Shown here piece by piece: positions 1 to 9,693 of a stretch of DNA of 64,000 nt. The stretch lies in the NCBI RefSeq assembly GCF_000397205.1, contig NC_021237.1, forward strand, positions 4,217,001 to 4,281,000. Reading direction: 5' to 3'. The DNA is from Pseudomonas protegens CHA0. GTDB taxonomy: Bacteria; Pseudomonadota; Gammaproteobacteria; Pseudomonadales; Pseudomonadaceae. The notes under the pieces are model-generated. The model had not been told where the DNA came from. It was given only the letters and a program-made list of their open reading frames with translations, and searched no databases. Made by a program: the position numbers and the translations under genes. How positions within the stretch are numbered: position 1 is the stretch's first letter; each line of letters starts with the position of its first letter.

Positions 1-1482
1 CAGGTACTCGCCGGCAGCGATGCCCTTGCCGGCGCAGAAACGCGAATCCAGCACCTGGTTCTCGGCGCTGATGAGGATCCGCCCCTCGCCGCCCAGGGCA
101 TCCCGGGCATTGATCGCCAGGTTGAGCACGGCGTTTTCCAACTGGTTGCGATCCACATGGATGCACCAGGGCTCGGCGGGCAATTGCACATCGATGCAAA
201 TGGTTTCGCCCAGGGCCCGCTGCAGCAACTCTCCCAGGCCCTCGTATAGATGCCGCGGGTTGTAGCTGGCCGGTGACAGCGGCTGGCGCCGGGCAAAGGC
301 CAGCAGTTGGTTCGACAGCTTGGCGCCGCGCTCCACCGCCGTCAGCGCGGCGGCTGTGCGCCGCTGCACATTGGCGTTGCCCGCTTCGTGGCGGGACAGC
401 AGATGCAGGTTGCCGGCGATCACCTGCAGCAGGTTGTTGAAATCATGGGCCACGCCGCCGGTCAGGCCGCCAATGGCTTCGAGTTTCTGCACCTGGCGCA
501 GTTGCTCCTCGGCGCTGAGCCGCGCGTTGACCTCCTCCAGCACCCGCTGCTCCAGGTTGCGGGTCAGTTGGCGCAGGGCTTCCTCGGCGATCTTGCGCTC
601 CTGGATATCGATCAGCACCCCGGGGAAACGCAAGGCCTGGCCCGACTCGTCGAACTCGCAACGGCCACAGGCCAGCACCCAGGTGTAGCTGCCGTCCTCG
701 CGGCGCACCCGGTATTCGGCGTTGTAGGGCCCGCCCTGGGTCACGCTGTACCGGGCCAGTTCCTTGATGCGCGGCAGGTCATCGGGGTGGATGCGGCTTT
801 CGGTGATATCGATCGGCAGGTTGTCCAGGGGCTGGTCCGCCGGGTAGGAAAAGGTCCGGGCAAAACGCTCGTCGCAAGACAGCACGTCGGCCTGGACGTC
901 CCAGACGAAGGAGCCCAGCAACGCCCCGGCATTCAGCGCCAGCTGCACGCGCTCGTTCTCCGCCCGGTAGGCGGCCTCCGCGGCCTGGCGGCGGCGCTCG
1001 GAAATCACATGGGCGGTGGTTTCCACGACAATGGCGATGACCCCGGCCGGAGCCTGGTCGTCCCCCGCCACCGGGCTGTAGTAGAGGTCCATCCAGACGT
1101 CTTCCGGCACCCCGTTGCGCAGCAGCACCAGTTCCTTGTTGTGATAGGACAGGGTGCCGCCGCTGAGGCAGGTGTTCACCACCCCGCGGTTGAACTCGGC
1201 AACCTCCGGCCAGCCCATCTCCACGGCGCAGCCCAGCAGGTAGGGATGGCGGCCGCCGGCGAACTCGGCATAGGCATCGTTGTAGATCATGTAGCCCAGG
1301 GGGCCCCAGAGCATCACCATCGGCAGCGGCGAGCCGAGCATCAGCTGCACTGTGCTGCACAGGCTGTGGCTCCAGTGCTGCAACGCCCCGAGGCTGGTGG
1401 CGGACCAGTCAAAGGCACGGATGCGCTCGGCCATCTCGCCCTTCCACCCCTGGCACCCGTGATGATCAGATAAGAACGGCAT
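1..1482 (-). CDS. PAS-domain sensor histidine kinase (3' end beyond window)
   Basis: The reading frame is open from an ATG at 1482 to the left edge, giving 494 codons with no stop, so the C-terminus is outside the window. Residues about 20-150 and 180-300 look like two PAS folds; the second has the PAS_3 signature IHPDDLPRI followed by YRVRREDGSYTWV. A short coiled coil leads to the phosphoacceptor motif GGVAHDFNNLLQ, with His at about residue 346. The N-box ENAVLNLAINARDAL of the HATPase_c domain lies near the edge. This motif style is typical of cytoplasmic HDFNNLL hybrid kinases, which often carry a C-terminal receiver; that part cannot be seen. No membrane segment is visible, so the signal is probably cytoplasmic. 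An AGAG about 10 nt upstream is the only ribosome site. The ligand is unknown. Confidence 0.9.
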   Translation of the reverse strand, partial: MPFLSDHHGCQGWKGEMAERIRAFDWSATSLGALQHWSHSLCSTVQLMLGSPLPMVMLWGPLGYMIYNDAYAEFAGGRHPYLLGCAVEMGWPEVAEFNRGVVNTCLSGGTLSYHNKELVLLRNGVPEDVWMDLYYSPVAGDDQAPAGVIAIVVETTAHVISERRRQAAEAAYRAENERVQLALNAGALLGSFVWDVQADVLSCDERFARTFSYPADQPLDNLPIDITESRIHPDDLPRIKELARYSVTQGGPYNAEYRVRREDGSYTWVLACGRCEFDESGQALRFPGVLIDIQERKIAEEALRQLTRNLEQRVLEEVNARLSAEEQLRQVQKLEAIGGLTGGVAHDFNNLLQVIAGNLHLLSRHEAGNANVQRRTAAALTAVERGAKLSNQLLAFARRQPLSPASYNPRHLYEGLGELLQRALGETICIDVQLPAEPWCIHVDRNQLENAVLNLAINARDALGGEGRILISAENQVLDSRFCAGKGIAAGEYL

Positions 1483-1701
1483 GAGCGGACTCTACGAAAA
1501 ACGTGGCACAGCGTGGGTTTTCAAGAGGCAGCAACGCAGCCTCCAGAGCCTTTGAGCACGGTGCACGCGGATGGTTTCACCAGGGCCGGGATCGGCTTCG
1601 CCACTGGTAGGCCATGCCGCCGGGCAACGCCCTTCGCGCGACTGAAAAAACAGAATAGGCGATGGCCCGGGTTCCAGGCGGACGCCGACAGGCGCCGCCT
1701 G

Positions 1702-1723
1702 AAAAAGAGCGGATTGCCCGCTC
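1702..1723 (-). terminator. Intrinsic terminator after the DUF799 lipoprotein gene
   Basis: On the minus strand the stem GAGCGG/CCGCTC with a 5-nt loop is followed by TTTTT. It lies just past the stop at 1732 and would end the three-gene lipoprotein operon. The rest of 1483-1731 shows no convincing gene. Confidence 0.75.
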
Positions 1724-1731
1724 CCTGCCCC

Positions 1732-2391
1732 TCAGTCGGTGCCGTATTTCGGCGAACGCGGACCGTACAGCAAGCCGGTGCGTTGCCCGGCCGACAGCAG
1801 GCGCTGGCTGGTGATGCCGGCAATCGGATGGCCGGCGTCGGTGCTGGTGTTGATGATCTGCTTCACCGCAGCGGTGATCAGCATGCCCACCAGGCCACCG
1901 TTGTTGCCGTTGTTGCCTTCCTCACTGGAGGCGCGGGCGCTGCCGGTCCACAACGTGGTGCCGGTCTTCAGGTCCACCAGGGTGGCGCTGGCGGTGACCA
2001 CGGTGGCACTGCTGATCAGCATGTAGCTGGTGCCGTATTCCTTGACCGTGATGTACAGGCCGGCATCGGCGCCGAAGATCTCGTTGAGCTTGGCCGGCGC
2101 CAGGCCGTGGATGTCCGCCGGGTTGGTCAGGCCGTTGTGGCGGAAGGTTTCATCCACCACCGCGATCGGCATCACGTAGTAACCGGCTTCGGCCAGGGGA
2201 AAGGTCACCTGGGACAGCATGCTGTAGGTGGCCTTGATGTCCGGCGATTCATTGAGCGGCGGCAGCACCAGGATCGACTTCGGCCGGGCCTGCTTGTAGG
2301 CCGAGTAGTCCACGCTCCTGGGCGCGGCGCAGCCCACCAGCAGGCTCACGGCCAACAGGCCCAGCAGGTTGCGCAGGGTCATCAGGCTCAT
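1732..2391 (-). CDS. DUF799 / GNA1162-family outer-membrane lipoprotein
   Basis: 219 aa. The N-terminus is a lipoprotein signal ending LLVGCAAP, so Cys at about residue 21 would be acylated. The body carries family landmarks: KSILVLPPLNESPD near residue 40, a Gly/Asn-rich stretch (EEGNNGNNGG) near 160 and a C-terminal region rich in Arg and Gly. GNA1162 of Neisseria is the known relative and has a TolB-like fold; no enzyme activity is known. The start ATG overlaps the stop of the DUF4810 gene by 4 nt, so the two are translationally coupled. It is the last gene of the CsgG-DUF4810-DUF799 operon, and a terminator follows. A role in a trans-envelope lipoprotein complex with the CsgG-like protein is inference from gene order. 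Confidence 0.88.
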   Translation of the reverse strand: MSLMTLRNLLGLLAVSLLVGCAAPRSVDYSAYKQARPKSILVLPPLNESPDIKATYSMLSQVTFPLAEAGYYVMPIAVVDETFRHNGLTNPADIHGLAPAKLNEIFGADAGLYITVKEYGTSYMLISSATVVTASATLVDLKTGTTLWTGSARASSEEGNNGNNGGLVGMLITAAVKQIINTSTDAGHPIAGITSQRLLSAGQRTGLLYGPRSPKYGTD

Positions 2392-2759
2392 TGGGCGGCT
2401 CCCTTCTTGGCGTTCTTGAGCAGGAAGTCCATGTACGAGGCGGATTCGGGGAACAGCGCCTTCTCGGTATTGAACTGCTGCACCATCTGGTCATCCTTGC
2501 CCAGGCTCGCGTAGAGCATGCCCAGGTGGGCGTGGTAGCCCGGCGGCACGGCCTTGCCGGTGGACTTGATCTTCTGCAGGTCGCGCTCCAGGGCCTCGAC
2601 CTGGGCCTCCCGGGCCTCCTCGCCCTTGAAGTACTCGTAGGTCTGGGCCTGGTAGGTTTCCCACTGGTACAGCGTCTTCGGCCCGCTGCAACCGGCCAGC
2701 AGCACACAGCCCAGCAAGGCGCCGGCCATCATTGGCCGCGCCATCATCGTCTTCGACAT
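2388..2759 (-). CDS. DUF4810 lipoprotein
   Basis: 123 aa with a clear lipobox (LGCVLLAGCSG; Cys at about residue 23). The mature part contains the DUF4810-type beginning KTLYQWETYQAQTYEYFKG and a Lys/Glu-rich helix, then a short helical pair around HLGMLYASLGKDDQMVQQFN that resembles a single TPR-like hairpin. It sits between the CsgG-like gene (29 nt upstream) and the DUF799 gene (4-nt overlap), so all three are almost surely one transcript. The function is not known; the constant neighbourhood points to an accessory lipoprotein for the CsgG-family protein. AAGGGAGAAGT precedes the ATG as ribosome site. Confidence 0.85.
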   Translation of the reverse strand: MSKTMMARPMMAGALLGCVLLAGCSGPKTLYQWETYQAQTYEYFKGEEAREAQVEALERDLQKIKSTGKAVPPGYHAHLGMLYASLGKDDQMVQQFNTEKALFPESASYMDFLLKNAKKGAAQ

Positions 2760-2788
2760 GCTTGCACTTCTCCCTGTCAGCTGTGTGA

Positions 2789-3469
2789 TCAGCGGCCCGG
2801 TTTCCAGGCGCCGGCGTCGATGGCCTCGACCATGCGGTTGACCGCCTCGCGCATGGCCAGGTCGAGGACCTTGCCGTTGAGGGTCGAATCGTAGGCAGCG
2901 GTGCCGCCGAAGCCGATCACTTCACGGTTGGACAAGGCGTACTCGCCAGCGCCCTGGGTCGAATAGACCACTTCGGAGGTGCTGATGTTGACGATGTTCA
3001 ACGCCACCTTGGCGTAGGCCACCTGGGTCTTGCCGCGGCCGAGGATGCCGAACAGCTGATGGTCGCCGGTTTCCTTGCGACCGAACTCGGTGACATCGCC
3101 GGTGACCACGAAGTCCGCGCCCTTGAGCTTCTGCGCCTGGCCCTTGATGGCCGCTTCCTGCTGGATCTCGCCCATGTTGTCGCGGTCCAGCACGCTGAAG
3201 CGGTTGGTCTGCTGCAGGTGGGTGATGAGGATGGTCTTGGCCTGGCCGCCGAGGCGGTCGACGCCATCGGAGAAGATTCCGCGCATGTAGCTGGAGCGGT
3301 TGTCGAACTTGCCCACGGCCATCGGCACCCGGGCTCCGGTCCATACCTGGCTGGCGCTCTGGACCTTCTCCACCGGCAAGGCCCGGGAGCTTTCCGTGGC
3401 GCAACCGCTCATGCCCGCCAGCACCGCCAGTGCTACAGCGGACAACATCAACTTCGAGATCACTCTCAC
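2789..3469 (-). CDS. CsgG/HfaB-family lipoprotein
   Basis: 226 aa from a GTG start at 3469. I chose this start because AAGGA lies 7 nt upstream and it puts a classic lipoprotein signal at the N-terminus (VALAVLAGMSGCATES). A frame extension to 3607 has no such support. CsgG-family features are visible: VPMAVGKFDNRSSY, the switch to LDRDNMGEIQQEAAIKGQAQKLKGADFVV, and the repeated beta strands ending in Y-S-T-Q-G-A-G-E-Y. CsgG in E. coli is a nonameric outer-membrane channel for curli; here no csgA, csgB or csgE-F homologue is present, so curli export is not supported. It is the first gene of an operon with two small lipoproteins, which may be its accessory subunits. Confidence 0.88.
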   Translation of the reverse strand: MRVISKLMLSAVALAVLAGMSGCATESSRALPVEKVQSASQVWTGARVPMAVGKFDNRSSYMRGIFSDGVDRLGGQAKTILITHLQQTNRFSVLDRDNMGEIQQEAAIKGQAQKLKGADFVVTGDVTEFGRKETGDHQLFGILGRGKTQVAYAKVALNIVNISTSEVVYSTQGAGEYALSNREVIGFGGTAAYDSTLNGKVLDLAMREAVNRMVEAIDAGAWKPGR

Positions 3470-3730
3470 TCTATGTTCCTTCTTGAGTATCCATTTGGGT
3501 GCACTGTCTAGATGCACTTGCGCCCTGCCGCACGTCTGCGGCCCCAGTCTGTGCAGGCTCGAAAGTCGTCGGCCGAGCGTTCTGAAACTTGATGCAGGGG
3601 GCATCATCGGCGGCGATTATGCCAAAGCGCCATCAGTGCGAAAAGGAATAAAAAACCTTGGCGTCATTCTGTAACCATTGCCACAGACTCGGGATAGCAA
3701 AGCGGCAGGCCACTGCCGATCCGCGTTTCG

Positions 3731-3896
3731 TGTAGCCGCTGCCGCAGGCTCGGGCCGCGGTCGGACGAACGGCTTGGGCGGCATTGCGACGCAGCAGACG
3801 CGGCGGTCTTGAGGACGCCGGGGTTCCGGCGGGAGACCGCCAAGCAAGGCCCTGCGGGCCTTTTCGCAGCATCGCCCGGGCTCGGCAGCGGCTACA
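3731..3896. repeat. Dispersed intergenic repeat, copy A
   Basis: The gap 3470-3896 has no gene. Its right part is a dispersed repeat: 3775-3896 matches 15510-15630 over about 120 bp with scattered mismatches, and an inverted, diverged copy begins at 47704. The copy is bounded by inverted ends, TGTAGCCGCTGCCG at 3731 and CGGCAGCGGCTACA just before the imuC stop. It has no coding capacity and looks like a non-autonomous, hairpin-forming Pseudomonas intergenic element. Confidence 0.65.
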
Positions 3897-6800
3897 TCAG
3901 CGAAAGTCGCGGCTGCGTACGTGAATGCCATCCAGCAGCGGGCTCAGGTCACTCAGGCGCCCGGCAATCAGGTGGCGCACCTCGCCCTCGGTTTCCAGGG
4001 TGCCGTCGACCTTGAGCAACTGCGCACCCACCAGCACCCGGCGCTGGCGCTCGGCCAGGTCGCGCCAGACCACCACATTGACGTTGCCGAACTCGTCTTC
4101 CAGGGTCACGAAGGTCACCCCGCTGGCGGTGCCCGGCCGCTGGCGCCCGGTGACCAGCCCGGCCACGCTCACCGAACGCCCGTGCTCCACCGCCAGCAAG
4201 TCGCGCGAGCTGCGGCAGCGCCGGGCCGCAAGCTGCGGGCGCAGCAGCGCCAGGGGGTGCGGCCCGAGGGTGGTGCCCAGGCTGTGGTAATCCGCCTGCA
4301 GGTCTTCGCCGACACTGGGCCGGGGCAACGCTACCGGCGCTTCCTCCTGGCTCGGCAGGCCGGCGAACAGCCCCAGCTGTCTTTCCACCCCGGCCACTTC
4401 CCAGCGGGCCCGGTAGCGATCCCCGGCCAGCGCCTGCAAGGCGCCGGCATCGGCCAGCAATTCCTGGGCGCGGACATCCAGGCGGGCCCGCTCGCCCAGG
4501 TCGGCGATATCGACAAAGGCCCGTTGCCGGCGGGCACGTTCGATGCGCCGGGCATCGTCCTCGCGAAAGCCCTTGATCATCCGCAGCCCCAGGCGCAGGG
4601 CCGGCTGCCCGGGGGGGCCATTTACAGCGCGTGCAGGCTGGACAGGAATCGGCTCCAGGCTGCAGTCCCAGTCACTGGCGCCCACATCCACCGCAAGAAC
4701 CTGCAAACCATGGCGCCGGGCGTCCTGGAGGATCTGGTCGGGGCTGTAGAAGCCCATGGGCCAGCTGTTGATCAGGGCACAGGCGAAGGCCGCAGGTTCG
4801 TGGCACTTGAGCCAGCAACTGGCGTAGGTCAGCAAAGCAAAGCTGGCGGCATGGGATTCGGGAAAGCCGTAGCTGCCAAAGCCCTTGATCTGCTCGAAGA
4901 TCTGCGCCGCGAACTCGTCGCTGTAGCCGTTCTTGCGCATGCCTTTGCGCAGCCGTTCGCGGTGCGGTTCCAGGCCGCCGTGGCGCTTCCAGGCGGCCAT
5001 GGAGCGGCGCAACTGGTCGGCCTCCCCCGGCGTGTAGTCGGCGGCGACAATGGCGATCTGCATCACCTGTTCCTGAAACAGCGGCACTCCCAGGGTGCGC
5101 TTGAGCACGCCCTCCAGCTCCGGAGACGGATAGGTTTCCGGCTCCTGGCGATTACGCCGGCGCAGGTAGGGATGGACCATGCCGCCCTGGAGCGGCCCGG
5201 GCCGGACGATGGCCACCTCGATCACCAGGTCGTAGAAGTTCTGCGGCTTGAGCCGGGGCAGCATCGACATCTGCGCCCGGGATTCGATCTGGAACACGCC
5301 GATGGTGTCGGCGCGGCCGATCATTTCGTAGGTGGCGGGGTCTTCAGGCGGAATGCTGGCGAGGCTGTAGCGCTGGCCGCGGTAGCCGTGGATCAGGTCG
5401 AAGCAACGGCGGATGGCGCTGAGCATGCCCAGGGCGAGGATATCCACCTTGAGCAGGCCGACCATGTCCAGGTCGTCCTTGTCCCACTGGATCACCGTAC
5501 GCTCGGCCATCGTCGCGTTCTCCACCGGCACCAGGTGGTCCAGGGGCTGCTCGGAAATCACGAAACCGCCGGGGTGCTGGGACAGGTGCCGGGGAAAGCC
5601 GATCAACTGCCCGGTCAGGCTCAGGACCCGGCGCAGCACCGGGCTCTGGGGATCGAACCCGGCCTCCTGCAGGCGCTCGACGCTGGGCGGCGTGTCACTC
5701 CAGTGGCCGCAGCAGTCGGCCAGGGCATTGACCTGATCCGGCGGCAAGCCCAGGGCCTTGGCCACATCCCGCACCGCCCCGGCGCCGTGGTAGGTGCTGA
5801 CCACCGCGGTCAGCGCCGCGCGGTGCCGGCCATAGCGCTGGAACACATACTGCAGCACCTCTTCGCGGCGCTCGTGCTCGAAGTCGACGTCGATGTCCGG
5901 CGGCTCGTTGCGTTCACGCGACAGGAAACGCTCGAACAGCAAGGTCGAGCGGTCCGGGTCGATCTCGGTGATGCCGAGGGCGAAACACACCACCGAGTTG
6001 GCCGCCGAGCCCCGGCCCTGGCAGAGGATGTGCTGGCGCCGGGCGAAGTCGACGATGTCGTGCACCGTGAGGAAATAACTCTCGTAGCCCAGGTCGCAGA
6101 TCAGCGTGAGCTCCTTGTCGATCTGCTTCAGTACCTCGGCCCGGGCACCAGCGGGCCAGCGGCGCACGATGCCGCGCTGGGTCAGCACCCGCAGCCAGGA
6201 GCCAGCGTCGTGGCCCTCGGGCACCAGCTCCCGGGGGTATTGGTAGCGCAGTTGGCCGAGGTCGAAAGCGCAGCGCCCGGCGATGGCCAGCGACTCGCCG
6301 AGCAGGGCCTGGGGGTACAGGCCTTGCAGCACTTCGACGGGCCGCAGGTGGCGCTCGCCGTTGGCGAACAGGCGTTGCCCGGCCTCGGCCACCGGCAGGT
6401 GATGACGGATCGCGGTCATGGTGTCCTGCAGCGCCCGGCGCCCGCGCACGTGCATGTGCACATCGCCACAGGCCACGGCCGGCAGCCCCAGTTGCCGGGC
6501 CAGGGCCAGTTGCTGTTGCAGGTGCCGGGCATCGTCCTGGCCGCAATGCAGCTCCAGCGCCAGCCACAGGCGCTGGGGGAACACCTGCTGCAACCAGCGG
6601 CCCTGGACCAGCGGCTCGCCGGCGCCCGTCAGCCACAGGGCCAGCAGCCCCGGCAGCGGTGCGGCGAAGTCCTCGCGCAGCAGGCGATAGCTGCCCTTCT
6701 CGGCTCGGCGCCGGGCCCGGGTGATCAACCGGCACAGGCCCTGGTAACCCGCCAGGTCTTCCACCAGCAGCACCAGCCGCGGGCCGTCCTCGACCTGCAT

Positions 6801-7001
6801 TTCACTGCCGACGATCAGCTTGAGGCCCGTATCGCGTGAGGCCTGCCAGGCCCGGACGATTCCCGCCAGGGTGCATTCGTCAGTGATCGCCAGGGCCTGG
6901 TAGCCCAGGGCCTTGGCACGCTGGAACAATTCGGCGGCACTGGAGGCGCCGCGCTGGAAGCTGAAGTTGGACAGGCAGTGCAGCTCGGCGTAGGCGCTCA
7001 T
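3897..7001 (-). CDS. imuC: Error-prone DNA polymerase, DnaE2 type (ImuC)
   Basis: 1034 aa, the usual size for DnaE2. A PHP domain occupies about residues 5-220. The catalytic palm has PDIDVDF at residues 368-374 with two metal-binding Asp, preceded by [22 protein letters not shown] follows, then helix-hairpin-helix segments and a C-terminal OB fold ([14 protein letters not shown]). QLGLF about 160 residues before the end resembles a beta-clamp contact. The ATG at 7001 overlaps the imuB stop (ATGA). Residues upstream of this ATG in the same frame run through imuB and are not part of it. DnaE2 is the translesion polymerase of the ImuA-ImuB-ImuC mutasome and is SOS induced. The stop abuts a repeat element. 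Confidence 0.96.
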   Translation of the reverse strand: MSAYAELHCLSNFSFQRGASSAAELFQRAKALGYQALAITDECTLAGIVRAWQASRDTGLKLIVGSEMQVEDGPRLVLLVEDLAGYQGLCRLITRARRRAEKGSYRLLREDFAAPLPGLLALWLTGAGEPLVQGRWLQQVFPQRLWLALELHCGQDDARHLQQQLALARQLGLPAVACGDVHMHVRGRRALQDTMTAIRHHLPVAEAGQRLFANGERHLRPVEVLQGLYPQALLGESLAIAGRCAFDLGQLRYQYPRELVPEGHDAGSWLRVLTQRGIVRRWPAGARAEVLKQIDKELTLICDLGYESYFLTVHDIVDFARRQHILCQGRGSAANSVVCFALGITEIDPDRSTLLFERFLSRERNEPPDIDVDFEHERREEVLQYVFQRYGRHRAALTAVVSTYHGAGAVRDVAKALGLPPDQVNALADCCGHWSDTPPSVERLQEAGFDPQSPVLRRVLSLTGQLIGFPRHLSQHPGGFVISEQPLDHLVPVENATMAERTVIQWDKDDLDMVGLLKVDILALGMLSAIRRCFDLIHGYRGQRYSLASIPPEDPATYEMIGRADTIGVFQIESRAQMSMLPRLKPQNFYDLVIEVAIVRPGPLQGGMVHPYLRRRNRQEPETYPSPELEGVLKRTLGVPLFQEQVMQIAIVAADYTPGEADQLRRSMAAWKRHGGLEPHRERLRKGMRKNGYSDEFAAQIFEQIKGFGSYGFPESHAASFALLTYASCWLKCHEPAAFACALINSWPMGFYSPDQILQDARRHGLQVLAVDVGASDWDCSLEPIPVQPARAVNGPPGQPALRLGLRMIKGFREDDARRIERARRQRAFVDIADLGERARLDVRAQELLADAGALQALAGDRYRARWEVAGVERQLGLFAGLPSQEEAPVALPRPSVGEDLQADYHSLGTTLGPHPLALLRPQLAARRCRSSRDLLAVEHGRSVSVAGLVTGRQRPGTASGVTFVTLEDEFGNVNVVVWRDLAERQRRVLVGAQLLKVDGTLETEGEVRHLIAGRLSDLSPLLDGIHVRSRDFR

Positions 7002-8413
7002 GCGAACCAGCCCTGCAACAGTAGCGGCCCGGGCTCGCCCACCTGACGATAGGCCCAGCCTTGCTGGCCGGCGGCGGTTTCGATCAGGTAGTAGTCGCGG
7101 CGCACATCGGCACCGTCCCACCAGCCGGACTCGATCCGCTCCGGGCCCATGAGGATGCGCACCGAGCCCTCGCCCAGCACCTGGGGCTCGCTGAACAGCC
7201 AGCCGGGGCGGCGCAGCCCGGGGGTGGCCGGGCACGGGCGCGAATCGGTCTGCGCCTGCCAACTGCGCTCCGGGCGGTGATCGGCGCGATGCCCCAGGCC
7301 CTGCACCGCGTCATCCCCCAGGCGCGCCCGCAGGCGTTCGCGCAACTGCTCCCAGGGCAGGTTCTGCTGCGGGCGCTCGTCGAACAGCTCGCTGTGCTGG
7401 GGCACGAACAGCGGCAGGTCCTCGGCCACCAGCCGCAGGTTGCGCACCGGCGCCGGCACCTGGATCTGTTCCAGGCGCCCACGGGCCAGTTCGAACAGCA
7501 TCGCCGGGTCGCGCTCGGCGCTGAGCAGCCCCACCGGAATCAGGGTGTCGGCGCCTTCGGCGTGCTCCAGGTGCAGGGCAAAGCGCTGCACGCCACTGTC
7601 GCGACCACAGAGAAAGGCCGCCAGGTCGGCGGTGAGCCGGCGCAGGGGAAACAGCAGCGCTTGATGGGACTGCACATCGAAATTCAGCTCGATGCGCAGG
7701 TCGAAGCGGTCCGGCGGCTGATAGAAGGCCAGCCCCAGCGGGCGCTCGCCGAGCAGGGTATCCAGGTGCTTGAGCAAGCTGCCGTCAAAACGCCGGGCCA
7801 GGCTGGGCCGGGGCAGCTCCCGCAGTTGCTGGAAGCTGCGCACCCCCATGCGCGACAGGGCCGTGGCCTGCTCCGGGGCCAGCCCCAGGCGCTCGATGGG
7901 CATGGCCCCCAGGGCCTGGGCCAGGGCCTCGCAGTCGGCCACCGCCAAGCCGTCATAGGCATTGGCCAGGGCTCGGGCCGCCGCCGGATTGGGCGCGGCG
8001 ACGATCCGGTGGCGAAAGCCCAGGGCCTGCAATTCACGGCGCAGGCGCGCTTCCAACTGCGGCCAGGGGCCGAACAGGCCCAGGCTGGATTCGATCTCCA
8101 GCACCAGGGTGCGCGGGTAGGCGACGCTGACCTGGGAGCTGAAGCCATAGGCCCAGGCCGCAAGAAACTGCTGCCAGTGCTCGATCTGCCGGGGGTCGTA
8201 TTCGGCGCTGGCAAAGGCCTTGGTCAGGGCCTGGGCGGCTGTCAGCGATTGCCCGGGGCGCAGGCCCAGTTCGCGAGCGGCGGCGTTCACCGCCTGGATC
8301 ACCCGCCGCTGCGGGGTGCCGCTGAGCAGCGCCAGGGGCGCTTCGGGCTCGGCGCGCTGACGCAAGACTGCGTCCAGCGCCAATTGCGGGAACAGGATGC
8401 ACACCCAACGCAT
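6998..8413 (-). CDS. imuB: Y-family polymerase-like mutasome adaptor ImuB
   Basis: 471 aa. It has the DinB/UmuC-like fold beginning [13 protein letters not shown], but the acidic catalytic residues of active Y-family enzymes are not evident, as expected for ImuB, a scaffold rather than a polymerase. EDLPLF near residue 358 is a likely beta-clamp motif. In known systems ImuB bridges ImuA, ImuC and the sliding clamp. The start at 8413 lies 7 nt after the imuA stop, and its TGA overlaps the imuC ATG, so translation is coupled through the operon. Confidence 0.94.
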   Translation of the reverse strand: MRWVCILFPQLALDAVLRQRAEPEAPLALLSGTPQRRVIQAVNAAARELGLRPGQSLTAAQALTKAFASAEYDPRQIEHWQQFLAAWAYGFSSQVSVAYPRTLVLEIESSLGLFGPWPQLEARLRRELQALGFRHRIVAAPNPAAARALANAYDGLAVADCEALAQALGAMPIERLGLAPEQATALSRMGVRSFQQLRELPRPSLARRFDGSLLKHLDTLLGERPLGLAFYQPPDRFDLRIELNFDVQSHQALLFPLRRLTADLAAFLCGRDSGVQRFALHLEHAEGADTLIPVGLLSAERDPAMLFELARGRLEQIQVPAPVRNLRLVAEDLPLFVPQHSELFDERPQQNLPWEQLRERLRARLGDDAVQGLGHRADHRPERSWQAQTDSRPCPATPGLRRPGWLFSEPQVLGEGSVRILMGPERIESGWWDGADVRRDYYLIETAAGQQGWAYRQVGEPGPLLLQGWFA

Positions 8414-8420
8414 GCCAACC

Positions 8421-9038
8421 TCAGTGCCCGGCGGGCCAGGCGATAGGCGCCGGATGGGCCAGCCCGCCCCGGCACTTGAGCACCCGCAACTGCCCGGGAC
8501 GGCCTTGCACGGCAATTCGCAAGGCCGCCGGCGAGGGGTTGCGCGCCGTCTCCAGGGGGCGGTAGGCAAAGGCCAGGGTCTGGCCGCTTTCCGCCGCCAC
8601 CTGCAGGCGCCGCAGGGCCCGATCGTCGGCTTGCTGCGGCCAGCACAGCACCGCGCCGCAACTGCCGGAACGCAGGCACTGCTCGGCGGCCCACAGGGCA
8701 TCACGCTCCCCGGCCTGGATGATCGACAACTGGCGCACATCCACCCCGGCGTTCTGCCAGGCCTGGGGATAGGGCACGAACGGCGGCGCCACCAGCACGA
8801 TGCGCTCCCCCGCCGCGCTCAGCCGCGCCAGGCTCGGCCACAGCAGTTGCAGCTCGCCCAGACCCTGGGCGGCAATGAGGATTTCGGTCAGTGCCGCTTC
8901 CGGCCAGCCGCCCGTGGGCAGCACCGCATCCAGGGCGGCATGGCCGGTGGGCTGCGGGCTGGCAGGCGCGGCGGCCGGGCGGCCTTTCCACACCCGCCCG
9001 GCATTGAACAGCGAATCCAGTGCGACCACGGCGCCCAT
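8421..9038 (-). CDS. imuA: ImuA (SulA/RecA-like mutasome factor)
   Basis: 205 aa with a RecA-like core: LDAVLPTGGWPEAALTEIL near residue 35 and LVAPPFVPYPQAW near 82. No intact Walker A is visible. Such proteins are often annotated SulA-like. ImuA acts with ImuB and ImuC in damage-induced mutagenesis. Its start overlaps the lexA2 stop (ATG at 9038 shares one base with TGA), and imuB follows after 7 nt. Expression should follow lexA2 autoregulation. Confidence 0.92.
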   Translation of the reverse strand: MGAVVALDSLFNAGRVWKGRPAAAPASPQPTGHAALDAVLPTGGWPEAALTEILIAAQGLGELQLLWPSLARLSAAGERIVLVAPPFVPYPQAWQNAGVDVRQLSIIQAGERDALWAAEQCLRSGSCGAVLCWPQQADDRALRRLQVAAESGQTLAFAYRPLETARNPSPAALRIAVQGRPGQLRVLKCRGGLAHPAPIAWPAGH

Positions 9039-9655
9039 CAGCCTTGCCTCACCAGACCGCAGAACACGCCTTCGATAAACAGTTCGTGGTCGGCCGTGAC
9101 CTCGATCGGCTGGTAGGCCGGGTTGCGCGGCAACAGGCGAATGCCCTGCCCCTTGCGCTCGAAACGCTTGATGGTCACCTCACCGTCGAGGCGGGCGATC
9201 ACGGTCTGGCCGTTGCGCGCCTCACTGCTGCGGCGCACTGCCACCAGATCACCGTCGAAGATGCCGTCGTCGATCATCGAATCGCCCTGGACCCGCAGCA
9301 GGTAATCCGGAGTGCGGGAGAACATCCCCGGGTCCAGCAGCAACTGGCCGTGTATGTCGGCATCGACGCCAATCGGCGCACCGGCGGCCACCCGCCCCAG
9401 CACCGGGATTTCCAGCAGCTCGGGGCGCCGTGGCTGGTTGAGCAGGCGAATGCCCCGGGCCTGATGCGGGTTGACCTCGATGAACCCGGCCTCGGTCAGC
9501 GCCAGCACATGCTTGCGCGCCACGCTGCGCGAGGCGAAACCGAACGCCTGGCTGATTTCAGCAAGGCTCGGGGGCTGGCCGTGATCGGCGATGCGCTCGC
9601 GGATAAAGGTCAGGATGGCAGTGCGGCGGGGAGATAAAGTCGTCATGGAGTACAT
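9038..9655 (-). CDS. lexA2: LexA2 SOS repressor
   Basis: 205 aa. An N-terminal winged helix (LAEISQAFGFASRSVARKHV, residues 31-50) is followed by the Ala-Gly autocleavage site at about 91-92 (GRVAAGAP), the catalytic Ser126 in GDSMIDDG and Lys163 in TIKRF. This is the full LexA set. I chose ATG 9655 because AGAGGAG lies 5 nt upstream; ATG 9646 has no ribosome site. The operator GTAC-N4-GTAC lies over this start. In Pseudomonas putida a second LexA with this operator heads the imuA-imuB-dnaE2 transcript, and the order here is the same. Confidence 0.94.
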   Translation of the reverse strand: MYSMTTLSPRRTAILTFIRERIADHGQPPSLAEISQAFGFASRSVARKHVLALTEAGFIEVNPHQARGIRLLNQPRRPELLEIPVLGRVAAGAPIGVDADIHGQLLLDPGMFSRTPDYLLRVQGDSMIDDGIFDGDLVAVRRSSEARNGQTVIARLDGEVTIKRFERKGQGIRLLPRNPAYQPIEVTADHELFIEGVFCGLVRQG

Positions 9656-9664
9656 TTGTACTCC
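9647..9664 (-). promoter_or_regulatory. LexA2 operator (GTAC-N4-GTAC)
   Basis: GGAGTACATTTGTACTCC is an 18-bp palindrome apart from its 4-base centre, with GTAC half-sites at 9650-9653 and 9658-9661. It matches the reported LexA2 motif of Pseudomonas. It overlaps both the ribosome site and the chosen ATG of lexA2, so a bound repressor would sit on the very start of the message. Confidence 0.85.
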
Positions 9665-9693
9665 TCTCGGATTTATCTGACAAGAACCGCCAA

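Noticed and set aside
1490..1512. Sigma-54 promoter (TGGCAC near 1504) before the kinase gene
   Set aside because: The -12 TTGC element is missing at the needed spacing and the orientation does not suit the gene.
3921..6839. Long open frame of 972 codons on the plus strand
   Set aside because: It is antisense to imuC. GC-rich codon use keeps the opposite strand open; the translation is low-complexity and shows no domain.
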